From positions 62,001-126,000 of the forward strand of contig CAYFFG010000001.1 of the NCBI GenBank assembly GCA_964342355.1: a stretch of DNA of 64,000 nt, given 5' to 3'. This document shows positions 53,012-61,649 of the stretch, in pieces. The notes below the pieces were generated by a model. It was not told the DNA's origin and ran no database searches. It saw only the letters and a list, made by a program, of their open reading frames with translations. A program made the translations under genes and the position numbers. This DNA is from Hirschia sp964342355. GTDB lineage: Bacteria > Pseudomonadota > Alphaproteobacteria > Caulobacterales > Hyphomonadaceae. Within the stretch, counting starts at the first letter, position 1, and every line of letters begins with the position of its first letter.

Positions 53012-53132
53012 TTTGGACACAACCTCTACCATCCCACTCACGCACAAGGCTACGTTACGCGAGGTGGTTAAATTTCCCGTTCCTGAGATCGGTGAAATTT
53101 GAAAGAATTAGGTTGTGAGCTTGAAAGTATGT

Positions 53133-53543
53133 CTACTCGTCCAGCGCGGTGTTTACTGGGCGGCAGCGCGTATTGCAATTGAGCGTCTCTGTTCCGCCGG
53201 TACGCGCAATTGTCAGCGTGTCGCTTTTTGTGTGCTCGGATACGGAAATGCGGCTTTCGTGGACTGTGCGTCCCACTGAATCCAGCACGATCAGATTGGT
53301 GGAGCCAAAGGACAGGCCGGTAAGGAGGAGTGTGTGATCGTCATGCACTGCCACTGTGACAATGTCTGGGTTGCCGACGATCAGACTGCCAGCAGGGCGA
53401 CGAAGATGCAGTAATTGTGTTTCGTTGATGACCACGTCTACAGTTGCATCGTTTGAAGGACTGTTCGCCATCGCTGGTGATGCAAGCGCGCCAAAACATA
53501 AAGTGGCGGCCACGAAAGATCTGATTTTTGCAAATGGCGTCAT
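53133..53543 (-). CDS. Secretin-N-like periplasmic protein (CpaC N-terminal domain paralogue)
   Basis: 136 residues with signal peptide (SFVAATLCFGALASPAMA) and one domain of the 'pilus formation protein N-terminal' type: VDVVINETQLLHLRRPAGSL, VGNPDIVTVAVHDDHTLLLTG, LDSVGRTVHESRISV. This is the same module that opens CpaC (ILEFEDDIDDILVANPNIADVLAR region) but without the secretin barrel. A C-terminal Cys pair may form a disulfide. ATG at 53543 follows a perfect GAGGAGG. It is divergent from flp. Confidence 0.8.
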   Translation of the reverse strand: MTPFAKIRSFVAATLCFGALASPAMANSPSNDATVDVVINETQLLHLRRPAGSLIVGNPDIVTVAVHDDHTLLLTGLSFGSTNLIVLDSVGRTVHESRISVSEHTKSDTLTIARTGGTETLNCNTRCRPVNTALDE

Positions 53544-53920
53544 AATAGCCTCCTCATGTCGCAAACGTGCGCACGCAAAGAAAGCTATCTGCGAATACTG
53601 AACGAAACCTAAAGCGCGGCGCAATTCGTACAGCTCGTTTGAGGCTGCTGTTACGCTTCTATATATAGGCCCTGTTTGAACCGTCGGCTGACTTAGTGGC
53701 AGATGAGGGGATGAACAAAATATTGATGAATTCAAACCAATGTACATTAATAGAAAATAGACTAAATTTCTCGGTTAAGAAGTGATTACCTGTTAACCGG
53801 GTAAGTTTTTACTTCGTTATACTTCGATTTAATCGTGTTGTTCTATAAAGGGTCTACTCACCGCGGTGATGGAACACGGGGTGGGGTTACAACGCCATAA
53901 AACACATGCGGAGAACAGAC
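53544..53920. promoter_or_regulatory. 377 bp divergent region before flp, with CtrA-like inverted repeat
   Basis: No gene. It contains the inverted repeat CGGTTAA-N14-TTAACCG (53772-53799), made of two TTAA-type CtrA half-sites facing each other, and a 12 bp palindrome TCACCGCGGTGA (53858-53869) 51 bp before flp. An AT-rich stretch lies between. pilA is a CtrA target in Caulobacter, so the repeat is a reasonable candidate. The left part holds the Shine-Dalgarno for the secretin-N-like gene. Confidence 0.5.
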
Positions 53921-54034
53921 ATGAAAAAGATCGCTCGTTTCTTTAAAGACGAATCCGGTGCAACAGCTATCGAGTACGGCCTTATCGCTGCCCTGATCGC
54001 AGTTGCAATCATCACAGGTGTGACATCTCTTGGT
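53921..54034 (+). CDS. flp: Flp pilin, 3' end lost in gap
   Basis: 38 residues are visible: basic leader KKIARFFKDESG, processing site G/ATAIEYGL, and the hydrophobic helix, then the sequence enters Ns. This is the major pilin of the Tad locus. GGAGA precedes ATG at 53921. The remaining ~15-20 residues and the start of the next gene are missing. The leader and site resemble those of the orphan pilin at 2909. Confidence 0.88.
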
Positions 54035-54134
54035 NNNNNNNNNNNNNNNNNNNNNNNNNNNNNNNNNNNNNNNNNNNNNNNNNNNNNNNNNNNNNNNNNN
54101 NNNNNNNNNNNNNNNNNNNNNNNNNNNNNNNNNN
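54035..54134. other. 100-base N assembly gap
   Basis: Exactly 100 Ns join the flp gene and the cpaA 3' part. This is a standard scaffold placeholder, so the true distance is unknown. The missing pieces must include the flp end and most of cpaA; further pilin copies are possible. Confidence 0.98.
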
Positions 54135-54506
54135 CTGCCTCTCAATCAAATTGGTATTCATATAGGCGTGGGTCTGGTCGCTTTTTTTGTTGGCGCTGGT
54201 CTGTTTTATGCGCGCGTCTGGGGTGGCGGTGACGCTAAGCTCTTTGCTGCGGCGATGTTGTGGATCGGTTTAGGCGCAACAGGACAATTCATATACGGCG
54301 TGGCGTTAGCTGGTGGTCTTCTTGCGCTGGTCATCGTCATTGCTCGCCGATTGAAACTTAAATCTGACATGGATTGGTTGGCGCGTCTCTTAAACCCAAA
54401 AGTTGGCGCGCCTTACGCTGTCGCGATTGCAGCTGGCGCCTTTTGGGCAGCCTCATCTTCTCCGGTTTTGCAGCCTGCTTTGATAACAGCAGGTGTGACT
54501 AGTTAA
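54135..54506 (+). CDS. cpaA: Prepilin peptidase CpaA, 5' part missing in the gap
   Basis: The final 123 residues of a type IV prepilin peptidase. The second aspartate motif GGGDAKLFAAAM is present (family GGDxK); the first is in the gap. Several transmembrane helices follow, ending LQPALITAGVTS. It cleaves the Flp and TadE-type leaders. Frame is defined by the intact C-terminus. Confidence 0.88.
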   Translation: MPLNQIGIHIGVGLVAFFVGAGLFYARVWGGGDAKLFAAAMLWIGLGATGQFIYGVALAGGLLALVIVIARRLKLKSDMDWLARLLNPKVGAPYAVAIAAGAFWAASSSPVLQPALITAGVTS

Positions 54507-54577
54507 CCAAGATTTTAGACCCTGCATGGAATTGTGCAGATCAAAGATATGGCCGCTTGCGGCATTTGGAGGGTTTT

Positions 54578-55507
54578 ATGCCTGTCATCCGGATCGTCAT
54601 CTTGCTTGTTGCAGCTGTCGCTGCCATTGCTGCCGCCTTTCTTGTGCGAAGCATGCAGGCAAATGATGCTGCCCCTACGCCAATTGCTCCGATTGCCTAT
54701 CAAGCAGAACCAACAGTGGCTGCACCGGTTGAGCCGACTCTAAAAGTCGTCGTTGCCTCACAGGATTTGCGGGTCGGGCAGTTTATCACACCGGGGCTAT
54801 TGGTGTGGCAGGCCTGGCCTGATGATGCGATCGCAACATCTTTTTATCGTGATGAAGACGCGCCTGATGCGATACCTGCGCTGGAAGGCGCAGTTGTGCG
54901 TACGGATATGAAAGCGGGTGAGCCTCTAACGGCAGCAAAAGTGGTACATCCTGGAGAGGCGGGCTTTATGGCTGCGGTATTAACACCCGGCATGCGTGCT
55001 GTGTCTGTTGAGATTTCATCTGAAACAGCTGCAGGTGGTTTCATTTTTCCAAACGACCATGTGGATGTTTTGTTGACCTTCTCTGTCGATGTGGAGCAGC
55101 CGCAAGGTGTTACGTCTGAAACAGCTATAGATACCGTGCTGCGCAATGTGCGCGTGCTGGCGATTGATGAGTATTATCTGCCGTTTGACGGTCAGACGGC
55201 AGGGCAGGCGCTCGTCGGGCATCGTGCGACGCTAGAGCTGACTCATGAAGACGCAATGGTCCTGCTCGTTGCGCAGGAAAAGGGCGACATTTCTTTTGTG
55301 CTTAGATCGGTGTCCGAATTGGATGGTCCATCTGGTTCTACCGCACGTGCGCGTGCGCTTGCTTCGCGTCGCGGCGCTGGATCTGAAGGTGTTCGCGTTT
55401 TTGAGCGTGGCGCTCCAGCTGCACCGCAGGCTGCGCCACCGGGAGCGCGTCAATCGCGGCGGCCTCCGCCTGAGGCTATCGGCGAACAATCAAGTGATGG
55501 GGTGTAA
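54578..55507 (+). CDS. cpaB: Flp pilus assembly protein CpaB
   Basis: About 309 residues: N-terminal helix (RIVILLVAAVAAIAAAFLVR), SAF domain (LKVVVASQDLRVGQFITPGLL in part) and CpaB/RcpC region with DVLLTFSV. A proline-rich C-terminal tail (APAAPQAAPPGARQSRRPPP) ends the protein. ATG at 54578 follows TTGGAGGG; an upstream TTG frame is rejected. Works with the CpaC secretin. Confidence 0.93.
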   Translation: MPVIRIVILLVAAVAAIAAAFLVRSMQANDAAPTPIAPIAYQAEPTVAAPVEPTLKVVVASQDLRVGQFITPGLLVWQAWPDDAIATSFYRDEDAPDAIPALEGAVVRTDMKAGEPLTAAKVVHPGEAGFMAAVLTPGMRAVSVEISSETAAGGFIFPNDHVDVLLTFSVDVEQPQGVTSETAIDTVLRNVRVLAIDEYYLPFDGQTAGQALVGHRATLELTHEDAMVLLVAQEKGDISFVLRSVSELDGPSGSTARARALASRRGAGSEGVRVFERGAPAAPQAAPPGARQSRRPPPEAIGEQSSDGV

Positions 55508-55513
55508 GAGGCG

Positions 55514-57103
55514 ATGAGTATGCGTATGTCGCTAAGAGAAAAGATCCTGGCGCTTGGGCTTGCCTTTGCGCCTTTTGCCTTGGGTGGCGCATTTGCGGAG
55601 CCAGTTCCTGAAGTGTTGGATGGCGTAAACGACGGCCGAATAAAGATTTCAAAGGTTGGCGAGAGCGCAGCTTCGCGCACTTTATCGTTGTCGCAAAACA
55701 AGTCGGCGATATTGGAATTTGAAGACGATATCGATGATATTCTCGTGGCTAACCCCAATATTGCTGACGTTCTGGCACGCTCAAAGCGGTCGATCGCGGT
55801 TATGGCGAGAGGCAAGGGTGAGAGCAGTATCATCTTTATGAATTCCAGAGGCGAAGAGATTCTGTCACTGGATGTGATTGTTGCTGGCCAGGGGGTGAGC
55901 GAACTTCAAACACTGATCAATCAGTACATTCCGCGCGGACAAATTCAGGCTGAATTTGTCAATGGCGCGATTGTTCTTGCTGGGCGCGCGCCTAGCCTAT
56001 CAGAGGCCGATACGGCCATTCAGCTGGCAAAACAGTTTGTTGTTGATGGCAAGCCAGTCATCAACATGGTCGCGATTGAAGGCAAAGATCAGGTGCTTTT
56101 GAAGGTGCGGATTGTCGAAATGCAACGATCCGTCATCAAGCAGCTGGGTTTCAATATATCCGGCAATCTGAATGTCGGTGAGTTTGCCAGCGAAAGTGTC
56201 GGTCAGTTGGTTGATCCGGTGACGGGTGTGATTATCGACGGTGTCGAGGCTGTTGTTCCAGATGTGCCATGGGATCAGTCTGTTCAAATCGGTACGGCGA
56301 ATGGATTTGGACTTTCCGGTGAGCCTCTCGGGGGGCTTTCTGCTGGAGCTGGTTATTCCAACTATGTTCGTAATCGCTTGCAAAGTTCGGCAGCTTTTTC
56401 TGTTGATATGCTCGAGCGCGTCGGCATGGTGCGCACCCTGGCTGAGCCAAATTTGACGGCGCTTTCCGGTGAGAGTGCGAAATTCTTAGCGGGTGGTGAG
56501 TTTCCGGTGCCATCCGAAGTCGACTCAAATGGCCAGGTTGTGTTGGCGTTCAAACCTTTTGGTGTGGGGCTTGGTTTTACGCCGGTTGTGCTCTCCGATG
56601 ACCGCATTTCAATGCGTATCTCAACAGAAGTATCTGAAATCACAAACCAGGGCGGTTACCAGTTAGGTGGCGAAGTCTTTGTGGATGATCAGGGCAACCC
56701 GGTCGCGACAAACTCGGTCGTTATTCCGGCGCTGACTGTCCGCCGCGCAGACACAACAGTTGAGCTTCCGTCTGGCGGATCGCTGGTGATTGCTGGTCTG
56801 ATCCAGGAACAGACACGTCAGGCTTTGGATAAAGTGCCTGGCGCTGGCGATGTTCCGATCATTGGCGCGCTGTTCCGTTCGCGAGAATTCCAGAATGACG
56901 AAACCGAACTGGTTGTGATCGTGACGCCATATCTGGTTGAGCCAACTGACCCGAATAAATTGCGCGCGCCCGATGACGGTCTTGTGGTCGCAAGCGATGC
57001 CAAAGCGATCTTCTTTGGGAAAATGAACGAAGTTTACAAAGTGGAAGGCGCTGATGTCAGTGCCGCCGATGCGCCGACAGGCGCGGGATTTATCATCGAC
57101 TAG
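55514..57103 (+). CDS. cpaC: Outer-membrane secretin CpaC
   Basis: 529 residues. Signal peptide (to ~29, GGAFAEP), the pilus-formation N-domain (about 45-115), a BON-like region, and the secretin domain with VERVGMVRTLAEPNLTALSGE-type sequence (DMLERVGMVRTLAEPNLT) and VPGAGDVPIIGALFRS. It forms the pilus exit pore. Six bp after cpaB. Confidence 0.95.
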   Translation: MSMRMSLREKILALGLAFAPFALGGAFAEPVPEVLDGVNDGRIKISKVGESAASRTLSLSQNKSAILEFEDDIDDILVANPNIADVLARSKRSIAVMARGKGESSIIFMNSRGEEILSLDVIVAGQGVSELQTLINQYIPRGQIQAEFVNGAIVLAGRAPSLSEADTAIQLAKQFVVDGKPVINMVAIEGKDQVLLKVRIVEMQRSVIKQLGFNISGNLNVGEFASESVGQLVDPVTGVIIDGVEAVVPDVPWDQSVQIGTANGFGLSGEPLGGLSAGAGYSNYVRNRLQSSAAFSVDMLERVGMVRTLAEPNLTALSGESAKFLAGGEFPVPSEVDSNGQVVLAFKPFGVGLGFTPVVLSDDRISMRISTEVSEITNQGGYQLGGEVFVDDQGNPVATNSVVIPALTVRRADTTVELPSGGSLVIAGLIQEQTRQALDKVPGAGDVPIIGALFRSREFQNDETELVVIVTPYLVEPTDPNKLRAPDDGLVVASDAKAIFFGKMNEVYKVEGADVSAADAPTGAGFIID

Positions 57104-57116
57104 AGGAGCGAAAGCT

Positions 57117-57788
57117 ATGACGCACTTGAAAAAAATCGCACTTCTGGGCTTTGCGACGGCGACCCTGACGGCTTGTGGACATTCTCCGGATGATTTTGAA
57201 GTCGCGACACGAAAGCATCGTGAAATCAAAGCGACTGAAGAGACGCATGTTCTTAAAATTGAGGATGTCAGTTCAGGTGTGCTGAGCGAAAATGACCGAC
57301 AGCGCGTTGAAGCGTTTGGCGCCTTTTTCGACAAGGACGGTTATGGGAAGCTGGTGATTACTGCGCCAGAGCAGGGCGAAAATACGCAATTTTCAGTTTC
57401 TGAAGTCCGTTCAATCTTATCAAGCGTTGGCGTTCGTATCGATCAGGTTTCTGTGGGGCCTTACACAGGTTATACAGAAAGCGGCGCTACGCCGATGGTA
57501 CTGGCGTTCAAGACCTACGAAGCGCATGTGCCGGGCTGTTCCACGGTCAATGAACATGACTGGACGGACGCTAGCTCCAATACGACTTTGCCAAGCTTTG
57601 GATGCGCCGTGAATGAGAACATCGCGCTGATGCTCGCCAACCCTGGCGATGTGCGTGGTGAGCGTGAAATCGGTCCGGGTGATTCATCCCGTCAGCTCAC
57701 AGTTTATGAAAAATACCGCCTTGGCCAAGATACTTCATCTTCACAGCAGGCGGACGGCTCCAGCACCACTGGCGGCAGCGGAAGTTAA
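57117..57788 (+). CDS. cpaD: CpaD-type pilus lipoprotein
   Basis: 223 residues. Signal sequence ending in lipobox LTAC, and the CpaD domain region (SVGVRIDQVSVGPYTGY, then GCAVNENIALMLANPGDV). It supports the CpaC secretin. ATG at 57117 follows GAGGAGCG; the longer frame starting at 57054 overlaps cpaC and is rejected. Confidence 0.9.
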   Translation: MTHLKKIALLGFATATLTACGHSPDDFEVATRKHREIKATEETHVLKIEDVSSGVLSENDRQRVEAFGAFFDKDGYGKLVITAPEQGENTQFSVSEVRSILSSVGVRIDQVSVGPYTGYTESGATPMVLAFKTYEAHVPGCSTVNEHDWTDASSNTTLPSFGCAVNENIALMLANPGDVRGEREIGPGDSSRQLTVYEKYRLGQDTSSSQQADGSSTTGGSGS

Positions 57789-57803
57789 TCAAGGGAGATG
57801 GGC

Positions 57804-60092
57804 ATGTCAGATCCTGAAGACACGCTCGATGACGAGGCTTACGAAGCGCTTATCGAAGAGCTTGGTCTCGACTTAGATATTGACGCGCCAATCGGTGCGC
57901 ACGGCGAAAAAGTATCTGATTTTGAAGCAGATGCTTTAGACGCCGATGACGATCTCTTTGCTGAAGACGAAGACACATACTTATCTGAAGATGACGCAGA
58001 CGAGGGCGTTGGCCCGACATTTTCCATTCGTGATGCGGAGCGGCCAAGTTTCTCAGGCGGCGCTGTTTCCAATAATGACGGCGGCGTGGAGCTTTCCCCC
58101 GAGCTGTTGGCGGAATTAAAGAGTGTCATCAGCGGAAACCCCTCAAAACCTGTTGAGGATGTCGTGGAAGAAGACAGCGACACGTATGTCGAAGACCCTT
58201 TCACTGCGGCATTGGAAGAAGACGACGTTGAAGAGTTGTTGATTTCCGACGACTTGGAAGCTGACGATGACCTGCCATCAATGCATGGCGCGCATCAGAA
58301 TGTGGATAAACTGCTCGCTGAGCCTGATTTCGATCTTGCCGAAGTTGAAAATGAGATCTTAGCCGACAATGCGCTGGAAGAAGAATATATTGACGATGAT
58401 GATGTTTCAGAAGCTGAACCTCTAGCGTCTGAACCTTCGAAATTGGACGCAAAGACAGCTTTCCTTGCCTCACAAGGCGAAGACGCGTTCTTGTCGAATG
58501 AAAATGTCGATTTAAGTGATGATGACGAACTGACAGAACTTCTGGACGCACAAGATGATGATGCGTCTGTGGAGTTTTTGGATGAAGATATCGATGAATA
58601 CCGTGTCGAACCTCAATTGGAGGAAAAAAGTCTCTCACAATTTGAGGCGGCTCAAGAATATGAATCTCTGGATGATTTTGAGGGTGAGGTTGAGCCAGAG
58701 CCCCAGTTAACTGGTGATTTGGACGACACGTATTTAGATGACACTGGTTTTGAGACAGAGCTGGACGACGAACCGGACAGTCTTGTTGCGTCGAGTATCG
58801 GTCCGGAAGTCACCTTCGAAGATGAGCCAACGTTAGAAGAAGAAACCTTTAACTATGGCGATGACAGTGTGGCGTTTGATTACGCGCCACAAGTTGGCGG
58901 CGATCGCGTTCTGCCACGAATTGTTGTTCACGCATTCTGCCAAACAGCGATGGCGAACCAGCTGGTGAACAAGGCGATGAAAGACCGTCGGATGGTCAAT
59001 GTCGCCATGAAGTGTGAGGCTAGCGGCGTTCCTGGTGCTGTTGAGTTCTATAAGAACAATGACATGCCTCACCTTATTGTCGTTGAGTCAGTTGGCAGCC
59101 CAGGTAAAATTCTCGCTGAGCTGGATGAATTGGCCCAATATTGCGATGAGTCAGTTAAAGTCATTGTCATTGGGGCGGCCAACGACATCAGGCTATATCG
59201 CGAGTTGATGCGTCGTGGGGTGTCTGAATACCTCGTGCCGCCGCTTGAGGTCGTTCAGTTTATCCGTGCGGTATCTGGTCTGTTCTCCGATCCAGAACAA
59301 CCATTTACAGGCAAGACATTCGCTGTCACTGGCGTAAAAGGCGGTGTTGGCGCATCTACTATCGCTCACAATTTGGCCTGGGCGCTGTCTGAGCGCATGG
59401 ATCTGGGGACGACGCTTGTCGATCTCGACTTGAATTTCGGCACGAGCGGACTCGATTTCAACAATGAGAGCAGTCAGACGATTGCTGACGCTTTGCTTGC
59501 GCCGGATCGATTTGACGAAGTGGTTATGTCGCGCCTTGTGACAAAGCACACTGAAAATTTGTCACTTTTCTCAGCGCCTGCAAGCCTTGATCGAACATAT
59601 GAACTGGATGCGGAAACGTATGACCAGGTACTGAACCAGGTGCGATCCAGCGTGCCTTATGTCGTGCTGGATCTGCCGCATATCTGGTCAGACTGGTTTA
59701 AGTCCACCCTGATGAGCGCGGACGAAATCGTTGTGGTCGCGCAGCCGGACTTAGCGTCGCTTCGCAACGGTAAGAACATGCTCGATTTCCTCAAAGCTGT
59801 TCGCCAGAATGACGAACCGCCTAAGCTCGTCGTCAATAATGTTGGCGTGCCTAAACGCCCGGAAATACCGGTCAAGGACTTTGCAAACGCGATTGGCGTG
59901 GAGCCGTCTTTGGTGTTGCCGTTCGACCCGCAATTGTTTGGTACGGCGAACAATAACGGACAAATGATTGCTGAGGTGGCGCCAGAGTCCAAATGCTCTC
60001 AGGGCATAGATTATCTAGGTTCGCTTCTTTCCGGCCGCGAGTTGAAAGTCGAGCGTTCAGGATCGCTCCTGACAAAGCTATTGAAGCGATAG
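57804..60092 (+). CDS. cpaE: CpaE with long acidic N-terminal extension
   Basis: 762 residues, well above the usual ~400-550. Residues 1-about 365 are extremely rich in Asp and Glu with short repeated patterns (DDDDLFAEDED, YIDDDDVSEAEP, LDDTYLDDTGF). A receiver-like domain begins at about 369 (LPRIVVHAFCQTAMANQLV). The MinD/ParA-type ATPase begins at about 505 with the deviant Walker A GVKGGVGASTIAHNLAWAL. CpaE localises the pilus machine. ATG at 57804 is six bases after AAGGGAG; 57798 is too close to it. Confidence 0.92.
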   Translation: MSDPEDTLDDEAYEALIEELGLDLDIDAPIGAHGEKVSDFEADALDADDDLFAEDEDTYLSEDDADEGVGPTFSIRDAERPSFSGGAVSNNDGGVELSPELLAELKSVISGNPSKPVEDVVEEDSDTYVEDPFTAALEEDDVEELLISDDLEADDDLPSMHGAHQNVDKLLAEPDFDLAEVENEILADNALEEEYIDDDDVSEAEPLASEPSKLDAKTAFLASQGEDAFLSNENVDLSDDDELTELLDAQDDDASVEFLDEDIDEYRVEPQLEEKSLSQFEAAQEYESLDDFEGEVEPEPQLTGDLDDTYLDDTGFETELDDEPDSLVASSIGPEVTFEDEPTLEEETFNYGDDSVAFDYAPQVGGDRVLPRIVVHAFCQTAMANQLVNKAMKDRRMVNVAMKCEASGVPGAVEFYKNNDMPHLIVVESVGSPGKILAELDELAQYCDESVKVIVIGAANDIRLYRELMRRGVSEYLVPPLEVVQFIRAVSGLFSDPEQPFTGKTFAVTGVKGGVGASTIAHNLAWALSERMDLGTTLVDLDLNFGTSGLDFNNESSQTIADALLAPDRFDEVVMSRLVTKHTENLSLFSAPASLDRTYELDAETYDQVLNQVRSSVPYVVLDLPHIWSDWFKSTLMSADEIVVVAQPDLASLRNGKNMLDFLKAVRQNDEPPKLVVNNVGVPKRPEIPVKDFANAIGVEPSLVLPFDPQLFGTANNNGQMIAEVAPESKCSQGIDYLGSLLSGRELKVERSGSLLTKLLKR

Positions 60093-60101
60093 GACGGCGA
60101 A

Positions 60102-61649
60102 ATGTTTGGCAAACGCCCAGTCAATCAAGACCCAAATACTGGCGAGCCGTTACCAGAGCGCGCTGAGGCGGCGGCTCCGCCACCTCCACCGCCAGCTGCG
60201 GCGAAAGTCTCGCCGCCAATGCCAAACCCCAAGCCTAAACCAAAGCCAGCGCCAAAGTCTGCGGCTGCTGCTAATGAACCACCGCGCCCCAAACCACGCG
60301 CATCAGCGCCTCAGGCGCCTAAATCGACGCAGCAGTTGAAACAACAAAAGCCAACAGCCTCTGAAGCACGGTCTGATGAGTATTATGTTGTCAAAACTGA
60401 GATCTTTAACGCGCTGATCGACACGATCGACTTGTCGCAACTTGCACAGTTGGACCAGGAAAGCGCCCGCGAAGAAATTCGTGACATTGTGATCGAGATT
60501 ATTTCGATCAAGAACGTCGTGATGTCTTTGGCGGAACAGGAAACCCTGCTTGAAGACATTTGTAACGACGTACTAGGCTATGGGCCGCTTGAGCCATTGC
60601 TTGCGCGCGATGACATTGCTGACATCATGGTCAATGGTGCCAACACCACTTACATTGAGGTCAACGGTAAGATTGAGCGGACGAACATCCGTTTCCGCGA
60701 TAATGGCCAGCTGATGAATATCTGTCAGCGGATCGTGTCTCAGGTTGGACGTCGTGTTGATGAAAGTTCGCCTATCTGTGATGCGCGTCTTGCGGACGGG
60801 TCGCGTGTGAACGTCATCGCTCCGCCTTTGGCGATAGATGGCCCGACACTGACCATTCGTAAGTTTAAAAAAGACAAGTTGACGATCCAGAATCTTGTTG
60901 ATTTCGGCTCGATTTCAGAAGCTGGCGCTGAGATTTTACGTATTATCGGAACGTCACGGTGTAACGTGCTGATCTCTGGAGGTACGGGGTCGGGTAAGAC
61001 AACCCTCCTGAACTGTTTGACTGCGTTTATCCAACCGGGTGAGCGTGTGATCACATGTGAAGACGCGGCTGAACTTCAATTACAACAGCCTCATGTTGTG
61101 CGGTTGGAAACACGTCCGCCTAACCTGGAAGGGCAGGGCCGTGTTACGATGACAGATCTCGTCAAAAACTGTCTGCGTATGCGTCCTGACCGTATCATCG
61201 TGGGTGAGGTTCGGGGACCTGAAGCATTCGACCTTCTGCAGGCAATGAACACAGGTCACGACGGATCAATGGGCACACTGCACGCCAACACGCCGCGTGA
61301 AGCATTGTCGCGTATCGAATCCATGATCACCATGGGCGGCTTTTCACTGCCCCAACGCACTATTCGTGAAATGATCGTCGGCTCTATCGATGTGGTGGTG
61401 CAAGCGTCTCGTCTGCGCGATGGTTCTCGTAAAATCGTATCTGTTTCGGAAGTTATGGGCCTGGAGGGCGATGTCATCGTAACCCAGGACATATTGCGCT
61501 ACGAGATTGAAGGTGAAAACGCAGAGGGCAAGCTGACCGGGCGTCACCGTGGCACAGGTGTCGGTCGCCCGCGTTTCTGGGAACGCGCAAAATACTTCAA
61601 TTTGGAAGGCGACCTGGGACGGGCGCTGGATCAGCTGGAGACATCTTAA
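60102..61649 (+). CDS. cpaF: Secretion ATPase CpaF
   Basis: TadA/VirB11-like ATPase powering Flp pilus extension and retraction. 515 residues with a Pro/Lys-rich disordered N-terminus (PPPPPPAAAK, KPKPKPAPK), then KTEIFNALIDTIDLSQLAQL, Walker A GGTGSGKTTLLNCL at about residue 293, and MGTLHANTPREALSRI. Nine bp after cpaE; overlaps tadB at TAATG. Confidence 0.95.
   Translation: MFGKRPVNQDPNTGEPLPERAEAAAPPPPPPAAAKVSPPMPNPKPKPKPAPKSAAAANEPPRPKPRASAPQAPKSTQQLKQQKPTASEARSDEYYVVKTEIFNALIDTIDLSQLAQLDQESAREEIRDIVIEIISIKNVVMSLAEQETLLEDICNDVLGYGPLEPLLARDDIADIMVNGANTTYIEVNGKIERTNIRFRDNGQLMNICQRIVSQVGRRVDESSPICDARLADGSRVNVIAPPLAIDGPTLTIRKFKKDKLTIQNLVDFGSISEAGAEILRIIGTSRCNVLISGGTGSGKTTLLNCLTAFIQPGERVITCEDAAELQLQQPHVVRLETRPPNLEGQGRVTMTDLVKNCLRMRPDRIIVGEVRGPEAFDLLQAMNTGHDGSMGTLHANTPREALSRIESMITMGGFSLPQRTIREMIVGSIDVVVQASRLRDGSRKIVSVSEVMGLEGDVIVTQDILRYEIEGENAEGKLTGRHRGTGVGRPRFWERAKYFNLEGDLGRALDQLETS

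Noticed and set aside
53858..53869. TCACCGCGGTGA as a mobile element or attachment site
   Set aside because: A single 12 bp palindrome with no flanking repeats, integrase or tRNA gene; more likely a protein-binding site.
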